From positions 1 through 27,367 of the forward strand of contig JAWWAH010000008.1 in the NCBI GenBank assembly GCA_033721415.1: a stretch of DNA of 27,367 nt, read 5' to 3'. Made by a program: the position numbers and the translations under genes. Of the stretch, positions 7,080 through 12,653 are shown in pieces (positions within the stretch are counted from its first letter, which is position 1; every line of letters starts with the position of its first letter). The notes under the pieces were generated by a model that searched no databases, had not been told where the DNA came from, and was given only the letters and a program-made list of their open reading frames with translations. Origin of the DNA: JAWWAH01 sp033721415. GTDB lineage: Bacteria; Patescibacteriota; Minisyncoccia; Spechtbacterales; 2-12-FULL-38-22.

Positions 7080-7167
7080 GGTGGGGTGTTCCGAACTGGC
7101 TAAGGTACCGCTCTCGAAAAGCGGCGCGCGTAAGCGCATGTGGGTTCGAATCCCACCCCCACCGCCA
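7080..7167 (+). tRNA. tRNA-Ser(CGA)
   Basis: Acceptor GGTGGGG pairs with CCCCACC; anticodon stem CCGCT/AGCGG with loop CTCGAAA gives CGA. A long variable arm (GCGCG..CGC) is the class II hallmark of serine. T-arm GTGGG TTCGAAT CCCAC. Discriminator G with CCA encoded (7165-7167). It is followed by an AT-rich hairpin (7175-7206) and then structured element E1. Confidence 0.95.
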
Positions 7168-7174
7168 GAAGTTC

Positions 7175-7206
7175 AACATTGATTATTTTTGGATATTATC
7201 AATGTT
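7175..7206 (+). terminator. Hairpin downstream of tRNA-Ser
   Basis: AACATTGAT and ATCAATGTT flank a 14-nt loop; probably the tRNA 3' processing or termination hairpin. Comparable hairpins sit in the same place after tRNA-Leu(GAG) and tRNA-Phe. Confidence 0.5.
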
Positions 7207-7228
7207 TGGATTTTTATATAATAGGAAA

Positions 7229-7300
7229 GGATTCGAAAGGCGGAGGCGCGTAGCGCCGAGCCTAGGCAGGAGCCACTTAGCGAGCTGACGCCGAATCCCA
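7229..7300 (+). repeat. tRNA-tail structured element E1 (Ser copy)
   Basis: It begins GGATTCGAA, the reverse complement of the T-loop of the upstream tRNA-Ser, continues AGGCGGAGGCGCGTAGCGCC (a GGCGC/GCGCC hairpin), then GGCAGGAGCC and ACTTAGCGAG, and ends TGACGCC followed by CGAATCCCA, a 9-nt copy of the tRNA-Ser T-arm 3' strand (7147-7155). Outer GGATTCG..GGCG pairs with CGCCGAATCC. It is identical to element E2 over most of its length but lacks about 33 nt, as if deleted between the TTAGCGAG and TTAGTGAG repeats of the longer form. The copied tail decays after the T-arm. Confidence 0.75.
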
Positions 7301-7344
7301 TTCATACCTCCAGTTAATCAGTTAAATAGATAAATTTATATAAT

Positions 7345-8841
7345 ATGTCAGAAGATAAAAACAATTCAAATAGTAGACCACCCGTAGTTGTGATACTGGG
7401 TCATGTTGATCATGGTAAAACTTCTATCTTAGATTACATTCGCAAGGCAAAAGTTGCGGAAGGAGAATCGGGGGGTATTACTCAACACATAGGAGCGTAT
7501 CAGGTAGAGCAGGATGATAAAAAGATAACATTTATTGATACACCTGGCCACGAAGCTTTTTCAGCCATGCGCTCTAGAGGAGCGAATATTGCAGATATAG
7601 CAGTGCTTGTAATAGCTGCAGATGATGGCGTTATGCCTCAAACAAAAGAAGCTATCTCTATAATAAAAAAGGCAAATGTACCCTTTATCGTAGCTATAAA
7701 TAAAATAGATAAACCCGAAGCAAACGCTCAAAAGGTTAAAACAGAGCTCTTAGAACACGAAGTTTTGTTAGAGGGATATGGTGGGCAAGTGCCTAATGTC
7801 GAAATGTCTGCAAAAAGCGGCCAAGGTATAGACGAACTATTAGATATGATAAATCTTGTAGCTGAATTAGAAGAATTCGAAGATAAAAAGAATAAAAAAC
7901 TAAAGATGGCAGTTATAGAGTCATCTATGGATGAAAAGAGAGGAGCACTCGGTACCCTACTTGTTAAACAGGGTGTTGCTAAATCAAATACTATAATAGC
8001 TGGTAGTACAACGTGGGCACGTGTTAAGGCTATGGAGGATTTCCTAGGAAATAGCATAGATGAAGCTGGGCCTTCTACTCCAGTTGTTATACTTGGATTT
8101 AATGAGGTGCCACAAGTCGGAGAGGTTTTTGTTGAGGTAGATGATACCCAAGAAGCAGAGGAGAGAGTAGAGAAAGATAAGCGCAAGTATGAAGAAGAAG
8201 CTTCTATGGTTAGTGCCGAAGAAGGGCAGCGCATTGTAAACCTAGTTTTGAAAGCGGATGTTGATGGAACATTAGAGGCTGTACATTCTGTATTAAGATC
8301 TCTTAATAACGATGATATTAAAATAAGGGTGTTAGAAGAGAGCGTAGGAGATATATCAGACTCAGATGTAAGACTTGCTTCTGGGGGTAATGCTTTGGTT
8401 GTTGGGTTTCGTGTGAAGGCAAACAGAGTTGCCCAAGGTTTAGCTGAACAGCAAGAAGTTCCCGTTATCGTATTCGACACTATATACGAGCTTGTTCAAG
8501 GAGTGCGAGAGAGTATAAGTAGTATGATAGAGCCTGAAACGGTGGAGGAAGTAATAGGAAAGGTTAAGATATTAGGTATATTTCGCAGAGAATCTTCTAA
8601 AATGATAGTAGGAGGTAGAGTTATAGATGGAATGATTAAAAAAGGAACAACTTTGCGTGTTGTAAGAGACGGAGAAGAGCTTGGCATAGGAAGATTACGC
8701 CAATTAAAGCAAATAGATAAAAATATAGATGAAGCTAAAAAGGGAGAAGAGATAGGAATGCAGTTTGAGGGTAGTATTAAGATCGAAGAAGGTGATATAC
8801 TAGAGGTTATTGAGAAAAAAGAAATAAGGCCAAGCTTATAA
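7345..8841 (+). CDS. infB: Translation initiation factor IF-2, short form
   Basis: The GTPase that delivers initiator tRNA and joins the ribosomal subunits. G1 GHVDHGKT is at residues 19-26, the switch I region GGITQHIG at 43-50, G3 DTPGH at 65-69, G4 NKID at 119-122, and G5 SAKSG near 155. Domains II, III and IV follow, ending in EEGDILEVIEKKEI. At 498 residues it lacks the long N-terminal region of most bacterial IF-2 (usually 700-1000 residues) and begins almost at the G domain, as is usual in reduced CPR genomes. No Shine-Dalgarno is present. The DHH phosphoesterase gene follows after 26 nt, where rbfA would often stand. Confidence 0.97.
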   Translation: MSEDKNNSNSRPPVVVILGHVDHGKTSILDYIRKAKVAEGESGGITQHIGAYQVEQDDKKITFIDTPGHEAFSAMRSRGANIADIAVLVIAADDGVMPQTKEAISIIKKANVPFIVAINKIDKPEANAQKVKTELLEHEVLLEGYGGQVPNVEMSAKSGQGIDELLDMINLVAELEEFEDKKNKKLKMAVIESSMDEKRGALGTLLVKQGVAKSNTIIAGSTTWARVKAMEDFLGNSIDEAGPSTPVVILGFNEVPQVGEVFVEVDDTQEAEERVEKDKRKYEEEASMVSAEEGQRIVNLVLKADVDGTLEAVHSVLRSLNNDDIKIRVLEESVGDISDSDVRLASGGNALVVGFRVKANRVAQGLAEQQEVPVIVFDTIYELVQGVRESISSMIEPETVEEVIGKVKILGIFRRESSKMIVGGRVIDGMIKKGTTLRVVRDGEELGIGRLRQLKQIDKNIDEAKKGEEIGMQFEGSIKIEEGDILEVIEKKEIRPSL

Positions 8842-8867
8842 GTTAACTCCTTACTCATAGTTTTTAT

Positions 8868-9860
8868 ATGAGACCAGAACTAGTTAATAAATTTAAAGAA
8901 GTAGAAAAGGTAATAAAAGCAAGTGAAAATATTCTGATAGCGGGCCACGTAGATTCTGATGGCGATTCACTGGGTTCTGTCTTGGCATTACATCATGCAA
9001 TTAAAGAAAACACAGATGCAAAAACAACACCTTATCTTAGAGAAGATATTCCACCTTCTTTAAAATTTCTAGCAGAGGGTGAATCTTTAGCAACTGAGGT
9101 TAAGGAGGCTCCCGATCTCGTTATAGGTGTAGATTATGGAGATTTTGAAAGACTAGATCTTCCTGAGAATAAAATAAAAAATGCTAAAATTATTACTTTT
9201 GATCACCACGAAATTCATGGTCAGCGTGGAGATATTAATATTATAGATATTGGATTTTCTTCAACTGCGGAAATAATTTATGCTTTTCTCGATACAGTAG
9301 GATGGAGAATATCTGACAAGATTGCAGTTTGTTTGGCTACGGGTATAATGACAGACACAGGATCTTTTGCACACCAAACTTTTCCCGATACATTTAGGAT
9401 AGCAGGAGATCTTTTAGAAGCTGGAGCTCCTTTGCATGATATATATGAACAAACCATAATGAAGCCTGCCCATGTTATAAAAGCTTGGGGAGACATACTA
9501 ACAAGTTTGACTTTAAATGAGGATATAGGGCTTGTTTCAGCCTATGTTCCTTTTAGTAAATTCCAGAAACATGGTATTGTTTCAGACGATCTAGAAGGAT
9601 TAAAAGATATGTTAAAATATACACAAGAAGCTTCATTTGCTCTTTTATTAATGGAAGTAGAGCCAGGTAAAATTAAGGGGAGCTTTAGAAGTACGGAATC
9701 TAAAGATATAAATGTTTTCAAGATAGCAAGCATTCTCGGAGGAGGAGGACATAAGTATGCCGCAGCTTTCAAAAAAAATAATATGACATTAGATCAAGTT
9801 TACGAAGAGGTTGTAAAAGTAGTAAAAGAAGTTTTAGAAGAGGATACTATAAAGGTTTAA
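8868..9860 (+). CDS. nrnA: DHH/DHHA1 phosphoesterase (NrnA-like)
   Basis: 330 residues. The metal-binding motifs of the DHH family are present in order: HVDSDGDSLGS (residues 27-37), VDYGD (88-92), FDHH (111-114) and an Asp-containing TGIMTDTGSF near 160. The C-terminal DHHA1 domain carries the substrate-binding GGGGHKYAA loop near residue 299. Such proteins degrade nano-RNAs and, in some cases, pApA or pAp. Placement right after infB is the usual neighbourhood (infB-rbfA-nrnA), although rbfA is absent here. It is probably co-transcribed with infB; the tRNA-Cys gene begins 22 nt after its stop. Confidence 0.9.
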   Translation: MRPELVNKFKEVEKVIKASENILIAGHVDSDGDSLGSVLALHHAIKENTDAKTTPYLREDIPPSLKFLAEGESLATEVKEAPDLVIGVDYGDFERLDLPENKIKNAKIITFDHHEIHGQRGDINIIDIGFSSTAEIIYAFLDTVGWRISDKIAVCLATGIMTDTGSFAHQTFPDTFRIAGDLLEAGAPLHDIYEQTIMKPAHVIKAWGDILTSLTLNEDIGLVSAYVPFSKFQKHGIVSDDLEGLKDMLKYTQEASFALLLMEVEPGKIKGSFRSTESKDINVFKIASILGGGGHKYAAAFKKNNMTLDQVYEEVVKVVKEVLEEDTIKV

Positions 9861-9882
9861 AATAAAATATAGTGTTTCTTGA

Positions 9883-9953
9883 GGCGTCGTGGCGGAGTGG
9901 CTACGCAGAGGACTGCAAATCCTTGCACACGGGTTCGATTCCCGTCGGCGCCT
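9883..9953 (+). tRNA. tRNA-Cys(GCA)
   Basis: Acceptor GGCGTCG/CGGCGCC; anticodon stem GAGGA/TCCTT with loop CTGCAAA gives GCA; T-arm ACGGG TTCGATT CCCGT. Discriminator T (U73), the identity base of tRNA-Cys. CCA is not encoded. Confidence 0.95.
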
Positions 9954-9973
9954 CAAGGTACATTATTCAATCC

Positions 9974-9998
9974 AAAAAAGCAAGTGAGCTTGCTTTTT
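9974..9998 (+). terminator. Terminator after tRNA-Cys
   Basis: AAAAAAGCAAG, TGAG, CTTGCTTTTT; separates tRNA-Cys and the infB unit from tRNA-Leu(GAG). Confidence 0.85.
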
Positions 9999-10010
9999 GT
10001 TTAGAGATAA

Positions 10011-10094
10011 GCGCGAGTGCTGGAATTGGTAGACAGGCACGGTTGAGGGCCGTGTGGGAGTATTCCCGTGGAGGTTCAAGTCCTCTCTCGCGCA
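10011..10094 (+). tRNA. tRNA-Leu(GAG)
   Basis: Acceptor GCGCGAG/CTCGCGC; anticodon stem CACGG/CCGTG with loop TTGAGGG gives GAG; long variable arm (TGGGAGTATTCCCGT); T-loop TTCAAGT. CCA not encoded. Its last 18 nt and the next 42 nt are duplicated at 10239-10298. Confidence 0.95.
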
Positions 10095-10136
10095 CAATAA
10101 ATTATGATTGGGCTTTATTCTAATCATAATTTCATT
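10077..10136 (+). repeat. 60-bp direct repeat, copy 1 (tRNA-Leu 3' end plus hairpin)
   Basis: Exact 60-nt repeat of 10239-10298 (162-nt period). It covers the T-loop 3' part, acceptor 3' strand and discriminator of tRNA-Leu(GAG) and the following AATTATGATT/AATCATAATT hairpin. The second copy lies beyond structured element E2. Confidence 0.95.
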
Positions 10137-10138
10137 CT

Positions 10139-10250
10139 GAGAGGAATTGAAAGGCGGAGGCGCGTAGCGCCGAGCCCGGGCAGGAGCCACTTAGCGAGTT
10201 CAAGGCGAAGCCGCAGAACGAGCTTAGTGAGCTGACGCCAAGTCCTCTCT
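10139..10250 (+). repeat. tRNA-tail structured element E2 (Leu copy)
   Basis: It starts GAGAGGAATTGAAAGGCGGA. Its GAGAGGA-TTGAA is the reverse complement, with one mismatch, of the tRNA-Leu T-loop and T-stem. Then follow GGCGC/GCGCC, GGC AGGA GCC, CACTTAGCGAG, a GGC GAA GCC hairpin, AGCTTAGTGAGCT, GACGCC, and a copy of the tRNA-Leu tail. It is the full-length form for E1. The right boundary merges into the second copy of the 60-bp direct repeat. Confidence 0.8.
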
Positions 10251-10298
10251 CGCGCACAATAAATTATGATTGGGCTTTATTCTAATCATAATTTCATT
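10239..10298 (+). repeat. 60-bp direct repeat, copy 2
   Basis: Exact duplicate of 10077-10136. It regenerates a tRNA-Leu 3' end and its hairpin downstream of E2. There is no matching 5' half, so it is not a second tRNA. Confidence 0.95.
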
Positions 10299-10307
10299 TT
10301 AGAAATT

Positions 10308-10381
10308 GGGTGTATAGCTCAGCTGGCTAGAGCGCTACCTCGACACGGTAGAGGTCCCAGGTTCAAGTCCCGGTACACCCA
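10308..10381 (+). tRNA. tRNA-Val(GAC), atypical
   Basis: Acceptor GGGTGTA/TACACCC; D-arm GCTC..GAGC; anticodon stem CTACC/GGTAG with loop TCGACAC, anticodon GAC. Two oddities: position 33 is C rather than the near-universal U, and the T-stem (CCAGG/CCCGG) has an A-C mismatch. CCA not encoded. tRNA-Val(TAC) at 12302 could cover valine codons, so this copy may be decaying. The next CDS starts 2 nt after its discriminator. Confidence 0.85.
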
Positions 10382-10383
10382 CT

Positions 10384-11073
10384 ATGAAACCTGAAATAAT
10401 TTACGAAACAGACGATATTGCGGTTTTGAACAAACCGTCAGGCATGCTTGTTCATCCAACGCCAAAAAGCCAGGAAGTCACGGTAGCTGACTGGCTTTTA
10501 GATAAACACCCAAGCGTAAAGGGGGTGGGGGAGTCGAAAGAGCGTCCAGGAATAGTGCACAGGCTAGATAGAGACACCTCAGGGCTTATGGTGGTTGCTT
10601 TAAACCAAGATGCGTATAAGGAGTTGAAAGCTCTTTTTAAAGAAAGGGAGACAGTAAAGAAATATTATGCTCTAGTATGGGGCACCCCAAATAAAGATAA
10701 GGGAAAAATAGATAAAGAAATTACATCTATTAATGGAATTAGGCGGACAGTAGAAGAATATAGTCAAATAGAAACAAATAGAACCCGAAATGCACTAACT
10801 TATTGGGAATTAAAAGAGTCTTACGATGATTACTCTCTTTTATCGGTAAAGCCCGTGACTGGAAGAACTCATCAAATAAGAGTTCATTTAGATTCTATTG
10901 GACATCCTATAGTTTGCGATCCTCTATATGGAAAAAAGAAGAAATGTCCCGAGGATCTTGCAAGGTTATTTTTACATGCTTATTTCTTGCAAATTCCCTA
11001 TAAGGGGACCCTCTTAGAGTTCGAAATACCCTTAGCATTAGAGCTTGAGCAGTTTTTAAAAACTCTTGAATAA
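10384..11073 (+). CDS. RluA-family pseudouridine synthase
   Basis: Isomerises uridines in rRNA or tRNA to pseudouridine. Residues 58-67 read VHRLDRDTSG, the catalytic motif II, with the nucleophile Asp62. The opening IIYETDDIAVLNKPSGMLVHP and the later VKPVTGRTHQIRVHL.....PIVCDPLYG are further family motifs. There is no S4 RNA-binding domain in front (229 residues), so it is RluA-like in size; the target site is unknown. The ATG lies only 2 nt after tRNA-Val, so tRNA 3' processing would leave an essentially leaderless message. No Shine-Dalgarno is possible outside the tRNA itself. Confidence 0.93.
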   Translation: MKPEIIYETDDIAVLNKPSGMLVHPTPKSQEVTVADWLLDKHPSVKGVGESKERPGIVHRLDRDTSGLMVVALNQDAYKELKALFKERETVKKYYALVWGTPNKDKGKIDKEITSINGIRRTVEEYSQIETNRTRNALTYWELKESYDDYSLLSVKPVTGRTHQIRVHLDSIGHPIVCDPLYGKKKKCPEDLARLFLHAYFLQIPYKGTLLEFEIPLALELEQFLKTLE

Positions 11074-11085
11074 ACTTTTATTTTG

Positions 11086-11204
11086 TGATAGAGTATCATG
11101 GTGCTGGGTGTTTACCAGCTATGTAATTTGCAAAGTAGAATAAACAATAAAAAGTGCCCAGAAGCGTTTAATATTGTATTTTCTACATTTTAATATAAAG
11201 ATTC
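11086..11204 (+). promoter_or_regulatory. Candidate rplS (L19) promoter and structured leader
   Basis: TGATAGAGT near 11089-11097 resembles an extended -10. The roughly 105-nt leader has GCTGG..CCAGC (11103-11119), and the same CTGGG can instead pair with CCCAG at 11157-11161, giving two exclusive folds. A ribosomal-protein autoregulatory leader is possible. I cannot match it to a named family. Confidence 0.35.
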
Positions 11205-11795
11205 ATGAGAATAGATACATTACCTAAAAATCAATTAAAGAAAAATGTTCCCGATATACGTACCGGGCAAGTTATTCGAGTACATGAAAGAATTAAGGAG
11301 GGTGAGAAGGAAAGAACACAGATTTTCGAAGGCTTGGTTATTGCTGTAAAGCACGGAAAGGGTTTGGATGGAACATTTACCGTTCGTAAGATATCAGCTG
11401 GTGTGGGAGTTGAGAGAATTTTTCCAATCCATATGCCTGCGATAGAAAAGATAGAAGTTTTGCGTCGCGAAAATGTTCGCAGATCCAAGCTTTACTATGT
11501 AAGAGATCAAGTAGGACAAAAAGTTAAAAAGAGAAAGACAAAACTTCAAAGCTTCGTATTTGATATGGGCGGTACGGCAGAAGAGGAAGTTGCGGAAGAG
11601 GAAGAGCCAACTGAAGAATCAGCACCTAAAGAAACAAATGCAACAAAAACAGAGAAGAAAGATGAAGGAACAGAAAAAAGGGGTGAAGAAAAAAAAGAAG
11701 AAGCTAAGGAAGAAACGAAAGATGAAGAAGAAGCTAAGGAGGAGCTTAAACAAGAACCTAAAAAAGAAGATAAGGGAGAGGAGAAAACAGAGTAA
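11205..11795 (+). CDS. rplS: Ribosomal protein bL19 with long charged tail
   Basis: Residues 1-112 are a normal bL19: TGQVIRVHERIKEGEKERTQ, FEGLVIAVKHGKGLDGTFTVRKIS, GVGVERIFPIHMP and RRENVRRSKLYYVRD. bL19 sits at the 30S-50S interface. After KKRK the protein runs on for about 80 residues of almost only E, K, A and T, a low-complexity tail doubling the typical 115-residue length. The S1 protein at 19616 has a similar though shorter acidic tail. The gene starts after a structured leader and is followed by a tRNA run. No Shine-Dalgarno is visible. Confidence 0.95.
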   Translation: MRIDTLPKNQLKKNVPDIRTGQVIRVHERIKEGEKERTQIFEGLVIAVKHGKGLDGTFTVRKISAGVGVERIFPIHMPAIEKIEVLRRENVRRSKLYYVRDQVGQKVKKRKTKLQSFVFDMGGTAEEEVAEEEEPTEESAPKETNATKTEKKDEGTEKRGEEKKEEAKEETKDEEEAKEELKQEPKKEDKGEEKTE

Positions 11796-11820
11796 TATAT
11801 TCTGCTATTAATAAAAATGT

Positions 11821-11826
11821 TATAAT
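11821..11826 (+). promoter_or_regulatory. Extended -10 promoter for the tRNA run
   Basis: TGT followed by TATAAT, 31 nt before tRNA-Leu(TAA). It probably drives the Leu-Ile-Phe tRNAs. GGCAGGCAGG just downstream (about 11830-11839) matches one half of the palindrome at 15355-15378. Confidence 0.55.
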
Positions 11827-11856
11827 GCTGGCAGGCAGGTGTAGCGAGAAATATGC

Positions 11857-11938
11857 GGGCGAGTGGTGGAATTGGTATACACGGCGGACTTAAAATCCGT
11901 GGCAAATTGCCGTGAGGGTTCGAGTCCCTCCTCGCCCA
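11857..11938 (+). tRNA. tRNA-Leu(TAA)
   Basis: Acceptor GGGCGAG/CTCGCCC; anticodon stem GCGGA/TCCGT with loop CTTAAAA gives TAA; long variable arm GGCAAATTGCC; T-arm GAGGG TTCGAGT CCCTC. CCA not encoded. Confidence 0.95.
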
Positions 11939-11960
11939 CAAGGTTTCTTATTTAAAATTA

Positions 11961-12039
11961 GGGCGCATAGCTCAGTCCGGTTTAGAGCACGGAGCTTATA
12001 TCTCCGCGGTCCCTGGTTCAAATCCAGGTGCGCCCACCA
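11961..12039 (+). tRNA. tRNA-Ile(TAT)
   Basis: Acceptor GGGCGCA/TGCGCCC; anticodon stem CGGAG/CTCCG with loop CTTATAT gives TAT, reading AUA directly. Most bacteria instead use tRNA-Ile(CAT) modified by TilS. T-arm CCTGG TTCAAAT CCAGG. CCA encoded (12037-12039). Confidence 0.92.
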
Positions 12040-12040
12040 T

Positions 12041-12112
12041 GCCTGGGTAGCTCAGTGGTAGAGCAGTGGCCTGAAGAGCCTCGTGTCGAGTGTTCAATTC
12101 ACTCCCCAGGCA
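12041..12112 (+). tRNA. tRNA-Phe(GAA)
   Basis: Acceptor GCCTGGG/CCCAGGC; anticodon loop CTGAAGA gives GAA; stem GTGGC/GCCTC has one T-T mismatch (28-42). T-arm GAGTG TTCAATT CACTC. CCA not encoded. Its 3' end is duplicated at 12263-12283 beyond element E3. Confidence 0.92.
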
Positions 12113-12127
12113 CAAAATTGTGACGGG

Positions 12128-12157
12128 CACATAAAGCAATATTTGTTGCTTTATGTG
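12128..12157 (+). terminator. Hairpin downstream of tRNA-Phe
   Basis: CACATAAAGCAA, a 6-nt loop, TTGCTTTATGTG: a perfect 12-bp stem that ends exactly where element E3 begins. Confidence 0.65.
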
Positions 12158-12283
12158 GTGAATTGAAAGGCGGACCGAGCCGAAGGTCGAGGGAGCCCGG
12201 GGTGGAAGCACTTAGCGAACTCAAGCACATAGTGCGCAGAGTGAGGTTAGTGACTTGACGCCCAATTCACTCCCCAGGCACAA
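12158..12283 (+). repeat. tRNA-tail structured element E3 (Phe copy)
   Basis: It starts GTGAATTGAAAGGCGGA; GTGAATTGAA is the exact reverse complement of the tRNA-Phe TTCAATTCAC T-loop and stem. It has a GACC..GGTC hairpin where E1 and E2 have GGCGC/GCGCC, and GCAC ATA GTGC where E2 has GGC GAA GCC, so the pairing is kept while the sequence changes. It ends TTGACGCC and then 21 nt identical to the tRNA-Phe tail (12095-12115 copied at 12263-12283). Confidence 0.8.
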
Positions 12284-12301
12284 TGAACGAATTTAATATT
12301 A

Positions 12302-12378
12302 GGGCGATTAGCTCAGTTGGCTAGAGCGTCTCGTTTACACCGAGAAGGCCGTAGGTTCAAGTCCTACATCGCCCACCA
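12302..12378 (+). tRNA. tRNA-Val(TAC)
   Basis: Acceptor GGGCGAT/ATCGCCC; anticodon stem TCTCG/CGAGA with loop TTTACAC gives TAC; T-arm GTAGG TTCAAGT CCTAC. CCA encoded. Confidence 0.95.
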
Positions 12379-12397
12379 AATATGCAATAGTAATTAA

Positions 12398-12469
12398 GCG
12401 GCTGTCGTATAGTGGCTATTACACTGCCTTGCCATGGCAGAAACGTGGGTTCGATTCCCATCAGCCGCT
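12398..12469 (+). tRNA. tRNA-Gly(GCC)
   Basis: Acceptor GCGGCTG/CAGCCGC; anticodon stem CTGCC/GGCAG with loop TTGCCAT gives GCC; T-arm GTGGG TTCGATT CCCAT. Discriminator T. CCA not encoded. Confidence 0.95.
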
Positions 12470-12479
12470 CAGATAATTT

Positions 12480-12511
12480 AAAAATACCTGTCTTAAAAGA
12501 CAGGTATTTTT
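12480..12511 (+). terminator. Terminator closing the tRNA run
   Basis: AAAAATACCTGTCTT, AA, AAGACAGGTATTTTT, directly after tRNA-Gly. Confidence 0.9.
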
Positions 12512-12521
12512 AAATCCTGAA

Positions 12522-12570
12522 TGTTGGGCCGGGAATCGAAGCACGGAAGAGCAGGATTCTAATAAGTCGC
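12522..12570 (-). pseudogene. Possible degenerate tRNA 3' remnant
   Basis: On the minus strand the stretch contains GCTTCGATTCCCGGCCCA, which looks like a T-loop, T-stem and acceptor end, but the 5' T-stem no longer pairs and no acceptor 5' strand is found. Probably a relic; it could also be chance. The remainder of 12512-12630 shows no gene. Confidence 0.25.
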
Positions 12571-12638
12571 TTAGATAACAAATAAAGACTCTCAAAAACG
12601 GATCTTTAATTTATTCACAGCTTAATGTCATATATATC

Positions 12639-12647
12639 TGCTATAAT
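12639..12647 (+). promoter_or_regulatory. Extended -10 promoter, leaderless gene
   Basis: TGC then TATAAT (12642-12647), with the ATG at 12654 only 6 nt further on. Confidence 0.6.
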
Positions 12648-12653
12648 AAAGAT

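Noticed and set aside
7052..7288. Open frame across tRNA-Ser and E1
   Set aside because: It translates a tRNA and a repeat; the same applies to frames at 9872-10123, 9963-10190 and 11996-12211.
10139..10250. Hammerhead or group I ribozyme in the tRNA-tail element
   Set aside because: GAAA and CTGACG are present, but the CUGANGA core is not complete, and no group I P7/P3 core is seen; the element is also too short for a group I intron.
10239..10298. Second tRNA-Leu gene
   Set aside because: Only the 3' end is duplicated; there is no 5' acceptor strand, D-arm or anticodon arm before it.
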